Shown here one piece after another: positions 9,663 through 18,588 of a stretch of DNA of 64,000 bases; positions within the stretch are counted from its first letter, which is position 1, and the number at the start of each line of letters is the position of its first letter. The translations under genes and the position numbers were made by a program. Source of the stretch: Alistipes sp. dk3624 (GTDB lineage Bacteria; Bacteroidota; Bacteroidia; Bacteroidales; Rikenellaceae); contig NZ_CP045651.1 in NCBI RefSeq assembly GCF_009557455.1, positions 1,984,001 through 2,048,000 of the forward strand. Direction: 5' to 3'. The notes under the pieces are model-generated. The model worked only from the letters and a program-made list of their open reading frames with translations, was not told the DNA's origin and made no database searches.

Positions 9663-10496
9663 GTGAAACGGTCGCTGGTTATCACCCTGAATCTGCTGAC
9701 GTGGACGCTGCTTGCGGTCTACCTGTCGTTTTCGTTGCGATATACGTCGCAGCGGAAAAAGGAACAGTTGTGCCGGGAGGTACGGGTGACGGTGCTGGAC
9801 AGCGCCGAGCGGAATTTCATTACGCCGGCGATGGTCAGGGCGTGGTTCGCAGCCGAAAAGATGAAGTTGGTCGGAACCGAACTGTCGTCGATCAATACCC
9901 TCGAACTGGAGCGTTTCGTCCGGCGGCGCGGGTTCGTCCGCACGGCCCGCGTCTACACTTCGATGGATGGGCGGCTGAACGTGGAATTGACGCAACGGCG
10001 TCCGGTGGTGCGGTTCAATACGCAAAACGGGTACAATTTCTACGTGACCGACGACGGCTATGTCCTGCCGCAGCAGCGCTATTTCGTGGTCTATGTTCCG
10101 GTGGTTACCGGTTATGTGCCGTTCCCGTTCAAACCGGACTATGTCGGCCCGCTCGACCGGTTCGCCGGAAATCCCGAAAAAAAAGTGCAGAAAAATTACT
10201 CGTTTTTGGTGAAACTGATTAATTTTGTGAAATTCGTGGATAGTGACGACTTCTGGAAAGCGTTTATCGTTCAGATTCATGTCGTCGGCTCGCAGGCCGG
10301 GGACGGGTACGATCCTGATATCGAGATCGTGCCCAGGGCGGGCGACCAGGTGATCATGCTCGGCAGCGTCGACGGTTACGAACAGAAACTGGCAAAGTTA
10401 TTGAGTTTTTACCGGCATGCCGTCGCCTACGAGGGGTGGAATTGTTGTAGCTACATAAATTTGAAATATAAAGATCAGATTGTCTGCATCGAATAA
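9663..10496 (+). CDS. ftsQ: divisome protein FtsQ
   Basis: FtsQ is a bitopic inner-membrane divisome protein that links cytoplasmic FtsA/FtsZ to the septal synthases. The 277-residue product starts at a GTG, has one transmembrane helix at about residues 5-25, and then a periplasmic part. That part begins with a POTRA-like segment (residues ~37-95) and goes on to the FtsQ/DivIB beta domain. Sequence conservation in FtsQ is low; the call rests on architecture plus position between murC and ftsA. The ftsA ATG follows 6 bases after the stop. Confidence 0.9.
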   Translation: MKRSLVITLNLLTWTLLAVYLSFSLRYTSQRKKEQLCREVRVTVLDSAERNFITPAMVRAWFAAEKMKLVGTELSSINTLELERFVRRRGFVRTARVYTSMDGRLNVELTQRRPVVRFNTQNGYNFYVTDDGYVLPQQRYFVVYVPVVTGYVPFPFKPDYVGPLDRFAGNPEKKVQKNYSFLVKLINFVKFVDSDDFWKAFIVQIHVVGSQAGDGYDPDIEIVPRAGDQVIMLGSVDGYEQKLAKLLSFYRHAVAYEGWNCCSYINLKYKDQIVCIE

Positions 10497-10502
10497 ACAG
10501 GA

Positions 10503-11930
10503 ATGAAAGTGGAAAACGGGGATTATATTGTTGCAATCGATTTAGGGACGAATACCGTGGTCGCGATGATCGGCACGAAAGGCGAGGACGGCCGGATTCG
10601 GGTTATCGACCGGGAAGTTTCCGCCGTGCAGGGGGCGGGGATGATCCGCGGCGAAATCAAAAATATCGACCTGGTTTCCAGAAGCATCAAGGAGGCCGTC
10701 GATGCGATCGGAGAGCGCCAGGGAATCCGGATCACCGAAGCCTATGCCGGTATATCGGGACAGCACATCCGCAGCGTAAAGCAGCCCTATTACGTATTTG
10801 CCAGCCGCGGCGGGGAGATCCGCCAGGAGGACGTCCGCCAGTTGCACGACAGTATGCGCAACGTTCCGGCTCCCGAAGGGGAGAAAATCTTGCAGATCAT
10901 TCCGCAGAACTACATTGTCGACGACGAGGAGGAGACGGCCAATCCGGTCGGGACGTTCGGCAACAAACTGGCGTCGACGTTCAACATCATATTGGGCGAT
11001 TCGGTCGCGATCAACCGGTTGGAGATGGCCCTCAAACGGGTGGATATCGTTCCGCTCGGGCTTTTCCTGAATGCGATCGCTTCGGCCGAGGCCGTGCTGA
11101 CGCCCGACGAAAAGGAGGAAGGAGTCGCCGTGGTGGATATCGGAGCGGGGACGACGGACGTGGTCGTTTATCAGAAAAATATCATCCGTCACGTAGGGAT
11201 CATCCCGATGGGCGGCAACGTGATCAACAAGGATATCCGCTCGTACGGGATTCTCGAAAAGCATGTCGAGAACCTGAAGACCCGTTACGGGGAAGCCATG
11301 CGCGATGCGGCGCAGCCCGACAAATACATTACCACGCCGGGCCTGAGCGCGAAGGCGTCGAAAGAGATTTCGTCTCAGAATCTGGCGGCGATCATCGAGG
11401 CGAGGATGCTCGACATCATCGACTTCGTGGTCGAGGAACTGAAAAAATCCGGGTTTCAGGATCGGCTTGCCGCCGGGGTGGTGCTGACCGGAGGAGGCGC
11501 GCAGTTGAAGCATGTCGAAACCTTGTTTAAAAGTTACACCGGGATGGATGCCCGCGTAGCGGGGGCGGAGAGCACGCTCGACGGGGAGAGTCTCGAAACG
11601 GCCGGACAGCCGGCCATGGCGACTGCCGTCGGCATCCTGGCGCGGGCATTCGACGAACGGGCCCAGAACAAGACTTCCCGGTCGAAACAGCAGGTCGTTC
11701 GTCCGGCAAAGGAGGAAAAGCCGGTTACCGAGCCCGCTTCGCCGGTCAAGCGGAAGTTGAACGATTTTTACCGGAGCGGGAGCCGGCCGCACGAAGAGGA
11801 AGGCGCCGGGTTGCAGGACGACGCTTACGAACCGGAATACAAACCCAAGCGCAAGCCGGGATTGTTCTCGAAGCTCAGGGAGAAAGTGATCAACATGTTT
11901 GACGAGGAGATTGAAGATAACGAGATTTAG
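10503..11930 (+). CDS. ftsA: cell division protein FtsA
   Basis: FtsA is the actin-like ATPase that ties FtsZ to the membrane. The phosphate loop DLGTNT is at residues 13-18, a second phosphate motif reads VVDIGAGTTDVVV, and the ATP-binding LTGGGAQL is near 320. The protein has 475 residues, longer than the ~420 of enterobacterial FtsA. The extra part is a charged, proline-rich linker from about 385 to 455, ending in a C-terminal helix with Lys and Phe/Leu residues that should serve as the membrane anchor. An 80-base gap with an inverted repeat separates it from ftsZ. Confidence 0.95.
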   Translation: MKVENGDYIVAIDLGTNTVVAMIGTKGEDGRIRVIDREVSAVQGAGMIRGEIKNIDLVSRSIKEAVDAIGERQGIRITEAYAGISGQHIRSVKQPYYVFASRGGEIRQEDVRQLHDSMRNVPAPEGEKILQIIPQNYIVDDEEETANPVGTFGNKLASTFNIILGDSVAINRLEMALKRVDIVPLGLFLNAIASAEAVLTPDEKEEGVAVVDIGAGTTDVVVYQKNIIRHVGIIPMGGNVINKDIRSYGILEKHVENLKTRYGEAMRDAAQPDKYITTPGLSAKASKEISSQNLAAIIEARMLDIIDFVVEELKKSGFQDRLAAGVVLTGGGAQLKHVETLFKSYTGMDARVAGAESTLDGESLETAGQPAMATAVGILARAFDERAQNKTSRSKQQVVRPAKEEKPVTEPASPVKRKLNDFYRSGSRPHEEEGAGLQDDAYEPEYKPKRKPGLFSKLREKVINMFDEEIEDNEI

Positions 11931-11939
11931 GTTTATCGG

Positions 11940-11965
11940 CGCGGGCGGATCGGTTTCGGCCCGCG
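11940..11965 (+). promoter_or_regulatory. inverted repeat in the ftsA-ftsZ gap
   Basis: CGCGGGC at 11940-11946 pairs with GCCCGCG at 11959-11965, with a 12-base loop. It lies 46 bases before the ftsZ ATG. There is no T-run after it, so it is not a clear terminator. A role in mRNA processing or in setting the FtsZ:FtsA ratio is only a guess. Confidence 0.4.
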
Positions 11966-12010
11966 TCGGTCGTAGTGGAACGAGTGTGAAAAGCGTAAAA
12001 GATTTAGTAT

Positions 12011-13465
12011 ATGTCTGACGTAAAAGATATAATCGATTTTGAAATTCCGAAGCTGTCGCCTTCGATCATCATGGTTACGGGTGTCGGCGGCGGCGGTAGC
12101 AATGCCGTCAACCACATGTTCGAGCTGGAGATCGCCGACGTTTCGTTCATGGTGTGCAATACCGATCCGCAGGCGCTGCGCAACAGTCCCGTCCCGGTAA
12201 AGGTGCGTCTCGGACAGAACGGCCTGGGCGCCGGCAACAATCCGGAAAAAGGACGACAGGCGGCTTTGGAGAGCCTCGACGAGATCATCGAGATTTACAA
12301 GCGCGAAGGCACCAAGATGGTCTTCATTACGGCCGGTATGGGCGGTGGAACCGGAACCGGCGCGGCGCCGGTGATCGCCCGGGCAGCCAAGGAGCTGGGT
12401 ATCCTGACGGTGGCCATCGTGACTCTTCCGTTCAAGACCGAGGGTCCGAAACGGATGCGGCAGGCCCAGCAGGGGATCGAGGAGCTGCGCGGCTGCGTCG
12501 ATTCGCTGCTGCTGATCAACAACGAGAACATTCAGGAGATCTTCGGCAAGCTGACGCTGACCGAGGCGTTCGGCAAGGCCGATGATATTTTGGCTACCGC
12601 AGCCCGCGGGATCGCCGAGGTGATTACGCGCGAAAATACGGTGAACGTCGATTTCGCCGATGTGCAGACCGTGATGAGCGACAGCGGCGTAGCGTTGATG
12701 GGTTCGGGCCGCGCTTCCGGCGAAGACCGGGCGATGAAGGTGGCCAACATGGCGCTGGAGTCCCCGTTGCTGAACCACAACGACATCGCCGGGGCGAAAA
12801 ATATCTTGATCAACATCACCTCGGGCGACGAAGAGATCACGCTCGAGGAGACCTATATGATTACCGAGTACATTCAGGAACGCGCCGGGAACAACGCCGA
12901 TATTATTTGGGGAGCCGGTAAGGACGACGCTCTCGGACAGGATATCGAGGTGACGATCATCGCGACCGGATTCGATTATGCGCAGATGAACATGGTCAGC
13001 TATTCGCCTCTGCAGGATTACAAGGATTCGCTTCGCAAGGCGAACGTTCGCGGCGAGTCGGAGAACGATGCGGTTGCCGGCGAACCGGTTGTCGAGTCGC
13101 CCGAACCGGCCGAAAAACCGGCGTTCGTGCCGCATGAGCCGTCCGTGCGTCCGGTGTCCGCCGCGCCGGGGGGGCAGCCCGATGCCGCCCGCCGGATCGT
13201 GCCGAACCGTCCCGTCCCGGTTCCGCCGAGACCGCAGCCCAAACCGTTCAGCGCGCCGGTTTCGCAACCTGCCATCGAATCCAAGAAGGACGAAGGTTCC
13301 GATATCGATATCGAAGAACTGGAGAACCGTCCCGCCTTCGTTCGTCGGAATATCAAGTTCGTCAAAGACACTTCGGCGGAAGGTAACCGCAGTGCGAGGG
13401 TCGTGTTGAAAGACGATTCCGCACAGCAGAGCGACAAGGGGCAGAGCAGTTCGTTGTTTGACTAA
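12011..13465 (+). CDS. ftsZ: cell division GTPase FtsZ
   Basis: FtsZ polymerises into the cytokinetic ring at midcell. The GTP-binding loops are clear: GGGGS at 26-30 and the tubulin signature GGGTGTG at 111-117. The globular GTPase core ends near residue 325. A long variable linker rich in Pro, Glu and Ser follows, then a basic [11 protein letters not shown] segment near 435-445 that is a candidate for the conserved FtsA-binding peptide. An unusual acidic/serine-rich tail of about 40 residues continues after it. Total length is 484, long for the family, as common in Bacteroidota. It ends the division run. Confidence 0.97.
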   Translation: MSDVKDIIDFEIPKLSPSIIMVTGVGGGGSNAVNHMFELEIADVSFMVCNTDPQALRNSPVPVKVRLGQNGLGAGNNPEKGRQAALESLDEIIEIYKREGTKMVFITAGMGGGTGTGAAPVIARAAKELGILTVAIVTLPFKTEGPKRMRQAQQGIEELRGCVDSLLLINNENIQEIFGKLTLTEAFGKADDILATAARGIAEVITRENTVNVDFADVQTVMSDSGVALMGSGRASGEDRAMKVANMALESPLLNHNDIAGAKNILINITSGDEEITLEETYMITEYIQERAGNNADIIWGAGKDDALGQDIEVTIIATGFDYAQMNMVSYSPLQDYKDSLRKANVRGESENDAVAGEPVVESPEPAEKPAFVPHEPSVRPVSAAPGGQPDAARRIVPNRPVPVPPRPQPKPFSAPVSQPAIESKKDEGSDIDIEELENRPAFVRRNIKFVKDTSAEGNRSARVVLKDDSAQQSDKGQSSSLFD

Positions 13466-13502
13466 GCCGTTCCGGTTATGGATCGGGCCGGCTAAATATC
13501 TG

Positions 13503-13510
13503 TAATTTTG
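13503..13510 (+). promoter_or_regulatory. -7 promoter element upstream of the GldE-like gene
   Basis: TAATTTTG fits TAnnTTTG. It overlaps an in-frame TTG at 13508 that could be taken as a start codon, which argues for the later GTG at 13532. No clear -33 box is seen. Confidence 0.5.
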
Positions 13511-13531
13511 ACAGCGTGTTTTATCCAGGCC

Positions 13532-14824
13532 GTGACGTTCAACCCGTTTACGCTGCAGGATTCCGTGATCCTGCTGATCGTAATTCTGTTGCTGGGCGTT
13601 TCGGCGTCGGTTTCGGCTTCTGAAACCGCTTTTTTCTCCCTTTCGCCGCGGGATGTCATCCGGCTGAAGAACAGCCCGGATCGTAGGAGCAATGCGATCC
13701 TGCGGTTGCTGTCGGCGGACGAGTATCTGTTGGCGACGATTCTGGTCGTCAATAACCTGGTCAATATCTGCATCGTGATCCTGTCCAACGGACTGATCGA
13801 CTCGCTGGTCGGGTTCGCCGGCGCCGCGGGGCTGGAGTTCGTCGTGAAGATGGTGATCGTTACGTTCCTGTTGCTGCTGTTCGGAGAGATCATGCCGAAA
13901 ATCCTCGCATCGTACCATCCGGTGCGTATCGCGCGGATGATGGCCGTACCGTTGCTGTTGCTCAAGGCGCTGTTCAGGCCGGTTTCGTTCCTGCTGATTC
14001 GTTCGGGCGGTTATATCAACCGGAGCGTGACGCGGAAGCGGGAGAACATTTCGATCGACGAACTGTCGAATGCGATCGAGATGACCTCCGGACAGAGCGC
14101 CGAGGAGAAGCGGATGCTGTCCGAGATCGTGGATTTCGTTCATACCGAAGTGGTGGAGATCATGAAACCCCGTCTGGACATCGTTTCGCTCGACATCGAG
14201 GCCGATTTCGATCGGGTGCGCGAGACGATCGTTTCGTCCGGTTTCTCGCGGATTCCCGTCTACGAAGAGAGTATCGATCATATCAAAGGGGTGCTATATG
14301 TAAAAGATATGCTGTCGTATGTCTCGCACGAGCGGGATTTCGAGTGGCAGAATCTGATCCGCAAGCCTTATTTCGTGCCGGAGCACAAGAAAATCAACGA
14401 ATTGCTCGAGGAGTTCCGGGACAGTAAGATCCACATGGCGATCGTGGTCGACGAGTACGGTTCCACGATGGGGTTGCTGTCGTTGGAAGATATCCTGGAG
14501 GAGATCGTCGGCGAAATTTCGGACGAATCCGACCGCGATCAGGCTTTTTATACGAAGCTCTCTCCGAATACGTACCTGTTCGACGGTAAAACCCATATCA
14601 ATGATTTCCTCGAAGTGTTGGAATTGGACGACGATTATCTCGACGCCATGAAAGGCGGTGCGGAGACGATCGCCGGGCTGATGCTGGAGATCCGGAAGGA
14701 TTTTCTGCACCGGGGCGAAACGCTGACCTGCCGCGATCTGGTTCTGCAAGTCGAAGAGATGGACGGCAGACGGATCGATAAGATTAAGGTTACGGTGGTT
14801 TCTTCCGGAACAGGTAATCTGTAA
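13532..14824 (+). CDS. GldE-like CNNM/CBS/CorC membrane protein
   Basis: The product is about 430 residues. A CNNM/DUF21 membrane domain with four hydrophobic segments fills the first ~180 residues, two CBS domains lie at about 205-325, and a C-terminal CorC_HlyC (transporter-associated) domain fills the last ~80. In Bacteroidota this architecture covers the gliding and secretion protein GldE and related 'hemolysin family' proteins with likely Mg2+ or Co2+ transport or regulation roles. Which subgroup this is cannot be told without a tree. I chose GTG 13532 because the upstream TTG sits inside a promoter element. It follows ftsZ by 66 bases but probably has its own transcript. Confidence 0.75.
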   Translation: MTFNPFTLQDSVILLIVILLLGVSASVSASETAFFSLSPRDVIRLKNSPDRRSNAILRLLSADEYLLATILVVNNLVNICIVILSNGLIDSLVGFAGAAGLEFVVKMVIVTFLLLLFGEIMPKILASYHPVRIARMMAVPLLLLKALFRPVSFLLIRSGGYINRSVTRKRENISIDELSNAIEMTSGQSAEEKRMLSEIVDFVHTEVVEIMKPRLDIVSLDIEADFDRVRETIVSSGFSRIPVYEESIDHIKGVLYVKDMLSYVSHERDFEWQNLIRKPYFVPEHKKINELLEEFRDSKIHMAIVVDEYGSTMGLLSLEDILEEIVGEISDESDRDQAFYTKLSPNTYLFDGKTHINDFLEVLELDDDYLDAMKGGAETIAGLMLEIRKDFLHRGETLTCRDLVLQVEEMDGRRIDKIKVTVVSSGTGNL

Positions 14825-14904
14825 GGGGGGTGTATTTCTGTATATTAAAATTTATACTTCATTAATATTTGTTATTGTTTTTTATAAAACTAAGGAATAC
14901 GCCC

Positions 14905-16206
14905 ATGAAATACGTTTGCTTGTTTGTCGTTTTATGGCTGGGGGCCGGCCGGTTGGCCGCGCAGTCCGGTTACCAGCCCGCGCCGGAGAATCTCCGCAGC
15001 CGGGAAGCGTTTCAGGATAGCCGTTTCGGGATGTTTATCCATTGGGGCATTTACAGTATGCTTGGCGACGGCGAATGGGCGATGACGAACAAAAACATCG
15101 ATTGCCGCGAGTATGCGAAACTGGCGGGAGGATTTTACCCGTCGAAATTCGATGCGAAGGCGTGGGTGCAGGCAGCTAAAGATGCCGGCATGAAATACAT
15201 CTGCATTACCTCGCGCCATCACGACGGTTTCTCGATGTTCGGCACCCGGTATTCGGATTACAACATCGTCGAAGCCACCCCTTACGGACGGGACGTTGTC
15301 AGGGAACTGGCGAAAGAGTGCCGCAAACAGGGGATCCGGCTGCATTTCTATTATTCATTGCTCGACTGGACGCGCGAAGATTACTATCCGTTGGGCACTA
15401 CGGGGCAGGGTACCGGGCGTACGGCTCACGGGGATTGGAACGATTACCTCGGTTTCATGAATAACCAACTGACCGAACTGCTGACCGGGTACGGGCCGGT
15501 CGGAGCCGTTTGGTTCGACGGTTGGTGGGACAAGGCGGACGCCGACTGGCAACTGGATAAAATTTACGCGACGATCCACCGGTTGCAACCCGGCTGTTTG
15601 GTCGGGAACAATCACCATCGCGAACCGTTCCCCGGAGAGGATTTTCAAGCGTTCGAGCAGGATCTTCCGGGACAGAATACCGCCGGGCACTCGGCTGGGC
15701 AGACGATCAGCGCCTTGCCGCTGGAAACCTGCGCGACGATGAACGGGACATGGGGTTACAGCATTACCGACCGGAACTATAAGTCAGTCGCTGCGTTGAT
15801 CCATCTGCTGGTCAATGCCGCCGGACGTAACGCTAATCTGTTGCTGAACGTCGGCCCGCAGCCGGACGGCGAGATACCGCAGGCTTCCCTCGAAAGGCTC
15901 CGGGAAGTCGGCCGGTGGATGAAAACTTACGGGGAGACCGTCTACGGAACCCGGGCCGGAGAGATCGCTCCCGGTGCGTGGGGCGTTTCCACCCGCAAAG
16001 GCGACCGGCTCTTCGTGCATGTTCTCCGACGCGACGGCGATACGCTTTCCCTGCCGCTGACCGGCGGTGTCGTCCGTTCGGCCGTTCGTTTTGCGGATCG
16101 GGCGGAAGTGCCTTTTTCGGTGGCCACAGACTCCGTGTCGCTGGATTTGTCCGGGATACCGGCCGACGAAATCGACAGCGTGATCGAGTTATCCGTACGG
16201 CGGTGA
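14905..16206 (+). CDS. secreted alpha-L-fucosidase, GH29
   Basis: GH29 enzymes remove terminal alpha-L-fucose with retention, typically from host mucin or milk glycans. The 433-residue product has a signal peptide (residues 1-20, cut after AAQ). The fold markers are FGMFIHWGIYSMLGDGEW near the start, TSRHHDGFSMF around residue 100, and VWFDGWW, in which Asp is the likely nucleophile. The acid/base may be a Glu in the GEDFQAFEQDLPG region. A C-terminal beta domain follows. The ATG at 14905 begins the signal peptide; an upstream TTG at 14869 would add an odd extension. The gap before it holds TAATATTTG, an imperfect promoter box. It stands alone, convergent with the Hdr-like operon. Confidence 0.92.
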   Translation: MKYVCLFVVLWLGAGRLAAQSGYQPAPENLRSREAFQDSRFGMFIHWGIYSMLGDGEWAMTNKNIDCREYAKLAGGFYPSKFDAKAWVQAAKDAGMKYICITSRHHDGFSMFGTRYSDYNIVEATPYGRDVVRELAKECRKQGIRLHFYYSLLDWTREDYYPLGTTGQGTGRTAHGDWNDYLGFMNNQLTELLTGYGPVGAVWFDGWWDKADADWQLDKIYATIHRLQPGCLVGNNHHREPFPGEDFQAFEQDLPGQNTAGHSAGQTISALPLETCATMNGTWGYSITDRNYKSVAALIHLLVNAAGRNANLLLNVGPQPDGEIPQASLERLREVGRWMKTYGETVYGTRAGEIAPGAWGVSTRKGDRLFVHVLRRDGDTLSLPLTGGVVRSAVRFADRAEVPFSVATDSVSLDLSGIPADEIDSVIELSVRR

Positions 16207-16325
16207 ATGAAAAAGTTCCGCTCGAGGCGAGACGATATTCTTTTTTAAGTTTTACAGTGTCGGGACGGATTCGTAACGGGGGGAGACTCCTGCCGCCTGT
16301 CGCAGCATCCTCCGGAACGTTCGGA

Positions 16326-18170
16326 TCATAATGCTTGGGCGACGATTTCCGCAAGATCGTAAACAGGCATCGAATTGCCCCGGGCGATTCCTTTCTTGCA
16401 CAGCGGACAGGCCGTGACGACCGCATCGGCCCCGGTGGCGGCAAAGGCTGCCGCGACGCTTTCGCCGATTTTCCGCTGTCCGTCGTCGTCGATGGCGATG
16501 TTCGCCAGGCTCGAACCGCAGCAGAGCGCTTTTTCACGATTTTCGGCCACTTCGGTCAGCCGACCGACTGCGGCGATCACTTCGCGCGGAGCGTCGTAAA
16601 TGCCCGAACCGCGTCCCAGCTCGCAGGGGTCGTGGTAGGTGAAATTCAGGTCGCCGATTTTCGGGTCGATCCGGTGCGCTTTCAACAATCGCTGGATGTA
16701 CTCCGAATGGTGCAGCACCTCGATGCCTTCCAGCCGGTAGTCTTCGCGGAAAACGCGCAGGCAGATCGGACACGAAGTAACCAGCGTTTCGATGCCGTGC
16801 TGGCGGAAAAGTTCCGTATTGTATTCCATCATTTTCCGTGCGGCGTCCACTTCGCCCGAGAGCTTCAGCGGTCTGCCGCAGCATACGCCCCCCTCTTTGT
16901 CGGCCCACCACACTTCATCGCCGGACGCTTTGAAAATGTCGTCCATCGCGCGGAGGATCTTCGGGGTCAGCAGCGTCATGCAGCCGGCGAAGTAGCCGAC
17001 TTTGCCGTTTCCCTGCGAACGGTCGATTCCCCGGATATATCCGTAACGGTTTTCGCCGACCGGTACGGCCGTCCGCTGGCGGCTGTTCAGCCGCAGCGTA
17101 TTTTGTTCGATGCCGACCGGGCAGGCCTGTTCGCAGCGACCGCACATCAAGCAGTTGTTGGCCACCGCATCGGTCAGGTTGCCGCTCCGCAGGTCGCGCA
17201 GGAAGTAGACCGACTGCACGCCGTTGATCCCGGCGGCCCGTTGCAACTGGCAGGGGTCGATGCAGATGCCGCAGCGCGAGCAGGCGTTGGTCTGGAAATG
17301 GTCGTAGCTCGACGGTTTTTCTTTGCTGCGCAGCCCCGCGTTTCGTAGGAAAATCAGCGGAATCTCGGTAAAAATATGCATATAGCGCGAGAACGGCAGC
17401 GCGACGAAAAAGACGCCCAGCGTGATCGAGTAGAACCACCAGGTCGGCAGTTCGCCGGCCATCAGCACGTCGGGCGGCAGTATGCGGGCCAGCAGTTCGC
17501 CGGTCGAATTGGTCAGGAAGCTGCCGCAGCCGACTCCCGGGGGAATCAGGTGGTGCTCTTCGCCGAGCGCCCATACGATGCCGCCGAATTTCCAGATTAC
17601 GCCGCTGGTCATGCTCTCGGCCAGCAGCCGGGCCGGGAAGATCAGCCACAGCGCCGACAGGGCGATCCGGTCGCCCGGCGTATGCCGGGTCGTTCGGCGC
17701 ATACCCATCATCCGCGAACGGATTCGTTTGAACAGCGCCAGGCCGATACCGATCAGGATCAGCAGCAGCAGCGCGTCTTTGATCAGCGAGAAATTGAAAT
17801 TATGCTCGAAAATAGGGTGTACGTAATAAGAGAAGAAGATATCGACGTACAGCGGAACGTTTTCGCCCTTGAAGTAGACCAGCGTTTCGATCCAGCCGGT
17901 CAGGATCAACAGAAACCATCCCAGCGCGAAACTGGTGTGCATGTAACCCAGCAGTTTGTTGGTGCGCCATATCTTGCGGTGCAGCAGCGATTCGCTGATA
18001 ACCTCCCCGACCGAGCGGAACGTCGAGCGGGTGAACAGCGACCGGACGAACAGACGGCGCTCCGCCGCGGTCAGTCCGACGAACCAGCCGATATATTTAT
18101 ACAGAAGCGTTACCAGCAGGAAGAAGGCTCCCAGCCAGAACGGCAAGACGAATAGTCTGAAATGCTCCAT
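16326..18170 (-). CDS. HdrD-like membrane subunit: NarI-like domain fused to Fe-S and two CCG domains
   Basis: The 614-residue product fuses three parts. Residues 1-270 are membrane segments like the HdrE/NarI cytochrome b family, with candidate haem ligands including His78, His118/His123 and His265. Residues 297-307 and 340-350 hold two CxxCxxCxxxC sets for two [4Fe-4S] clusters. The rest holds two full CCG modules (C397, C430-C431, C467xxC470; and C516, C550-C551, C588xxC591) as in the disulfide-reducing subunit HdrD. It probably passes electrons between menaquinone and soluble partners. It is last in the five-gene operon and is set off from its upstream neighbour by 87 bases with a perfect inverted repeat. 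Coenzymes M and B are not expected in this lineage, so the true substrate is unknown. Confidence 0.85.
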   Translation of the reverse strand: MEHFRLFVLPFWLGAFFLLVTLLYKYIGWFVGLTAAERRLFVRSLFTRSTFRSVGEVISESLLHRKIWRTNKLLGYMHTSFALGWFLLILTGWIETLVYFKGENVPLYVDIFFSYYVHPIFEHNFNFSLIKDALLLLILIGIGLALFKRIRSRMMGMRRTTRHTPGDRIALSALWLIFPARLLAESMTSGVIWKFGGIVWALGEEHHLIPPGVGCGSFLTNSTGELLARILPPDVLMAGELPTWWFYSITLGVFFVALPFSRYMHIFTEIPLIFLRNAGLRSKEKPSSYDHFQTNACSRCGICIDPCQLQRAAGINGVQSVYFLRDLRSGNLTDAVANNCLMCGRCEQACPVGIEQNTLRLNSRQRTAVPVGENRYGYIRGIDRSQGNGKVGYFAGCMTLLTPKILRAMDDIFKASGDEVWWADKEGGVCCGRPLKLSGEVDAARKMMEYNTELFRQHGIETLVTSCPICLRVFREDYRLEGIEVLHHSEYIQRLLKAHRIDPKIGDLNFTYHDPCELGRGSGIYDAPREVIAAVGRLTEVAENREKALCCGSSLANIAIDDDGQRKIGESVAAAFAATGADAVVTACPLCKKGIARGNSMPVYDLAEIVAQAL

Positions 18171-18189
18171 GTTTTATTCCGATAACGGT

Positions 18190-18207
18190 GCACGCGGTGC
18201 CGCGTGC
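18190..18207. repeat. perfect 8-bp inverted repeat between two hdr-like genes
   Basis: GCACGCGG and CCGCGTGC are separated by two bases within the 87-base gap between the ferredoxin-like and HdrD-like genes. It lies 20 bases upstream of the HdrD-like start. With no adjacent T-run on the minus strand it looks like a processing or attenuation hairpin, or a dyad operator, rather than a terminator. Confidence 0.6.
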
Positions 18208-18257
18208 GGTTGTTTACAACTTCGTTTTTCTTCGTCCGGGTTCGCGGAAACGGTCCG

Positions 18258-18584
18258 TTACTTTTCGGGCACCTCTTTTTTCAGAGTCAGCACCAATTGC
18301 CGGATGTTGATTCCGCGCGGGCAGACCAGCCGGCATTTGCCGCACAGCATACATTTGGCCAGTTCTTCGCGGATGCCGCGGTATTCGCCGCGCCGCACCA
18401 GCGTTTGCAGTTTACGCACGTTGAACTTGGTCAGATTGCCGGCCGTACAGGTCGCCGTACAGTTGCCGCACGCGATGCAGGTCTGTAGTTCCGGATGTTC
18501 GGCCAGCAGCCGGCGGGAGTACTGCATGTCGTTGCGGTCGATGTCTACGCCGCGCGTTTGGCTGATGGAAAATCCCCAGTTCAT
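18258..18584 (-). CDS. small two-cluster [4Fe-4S] protein, HdrC-like
   Basis: This 108-residue soluble protein has two complete cluster motifs, C36xxC39xxC42xxxC46 and C78xxC81xxC84xxxC88-Pro, and little else. This is the layout of HdrC and of the ferredoxin end of QmoC. It is the second HdrC-like protein in the operon. Its stop is 87 bases before the HdrD-like gene and its start is 4 bases after the flavoprotein. It should shuttle electrons between the flavoprotein and the membrane subunit; which pairs with which is inference. Confidence 0.85.
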   Translation of the reverse strand: MNWGFSISQTRGVDIDRNDMQYSRRLLAEHPELQTCIACGNCTATCTAGNLTKFNVRKLQTLVRRGEYRGIREELAKCMLCGKCRLVCPRGINIRQLVLTLKKEVPEK

Positions 18585-18588
18585 GGCG

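Noticed and set aside
11933-14281. 782-codon minus-strand open frame opposite ftsZ and the GldE-like gene
   Set aside because: The plus-strand genes have intact catalytic motifs, and this frame has none.
14862-14870. Promoter-like TAATATTTG before the fucosidase
   Set aside because: It has one base too many between TA and TTTG, so it does not fit the consensus well enough to list.
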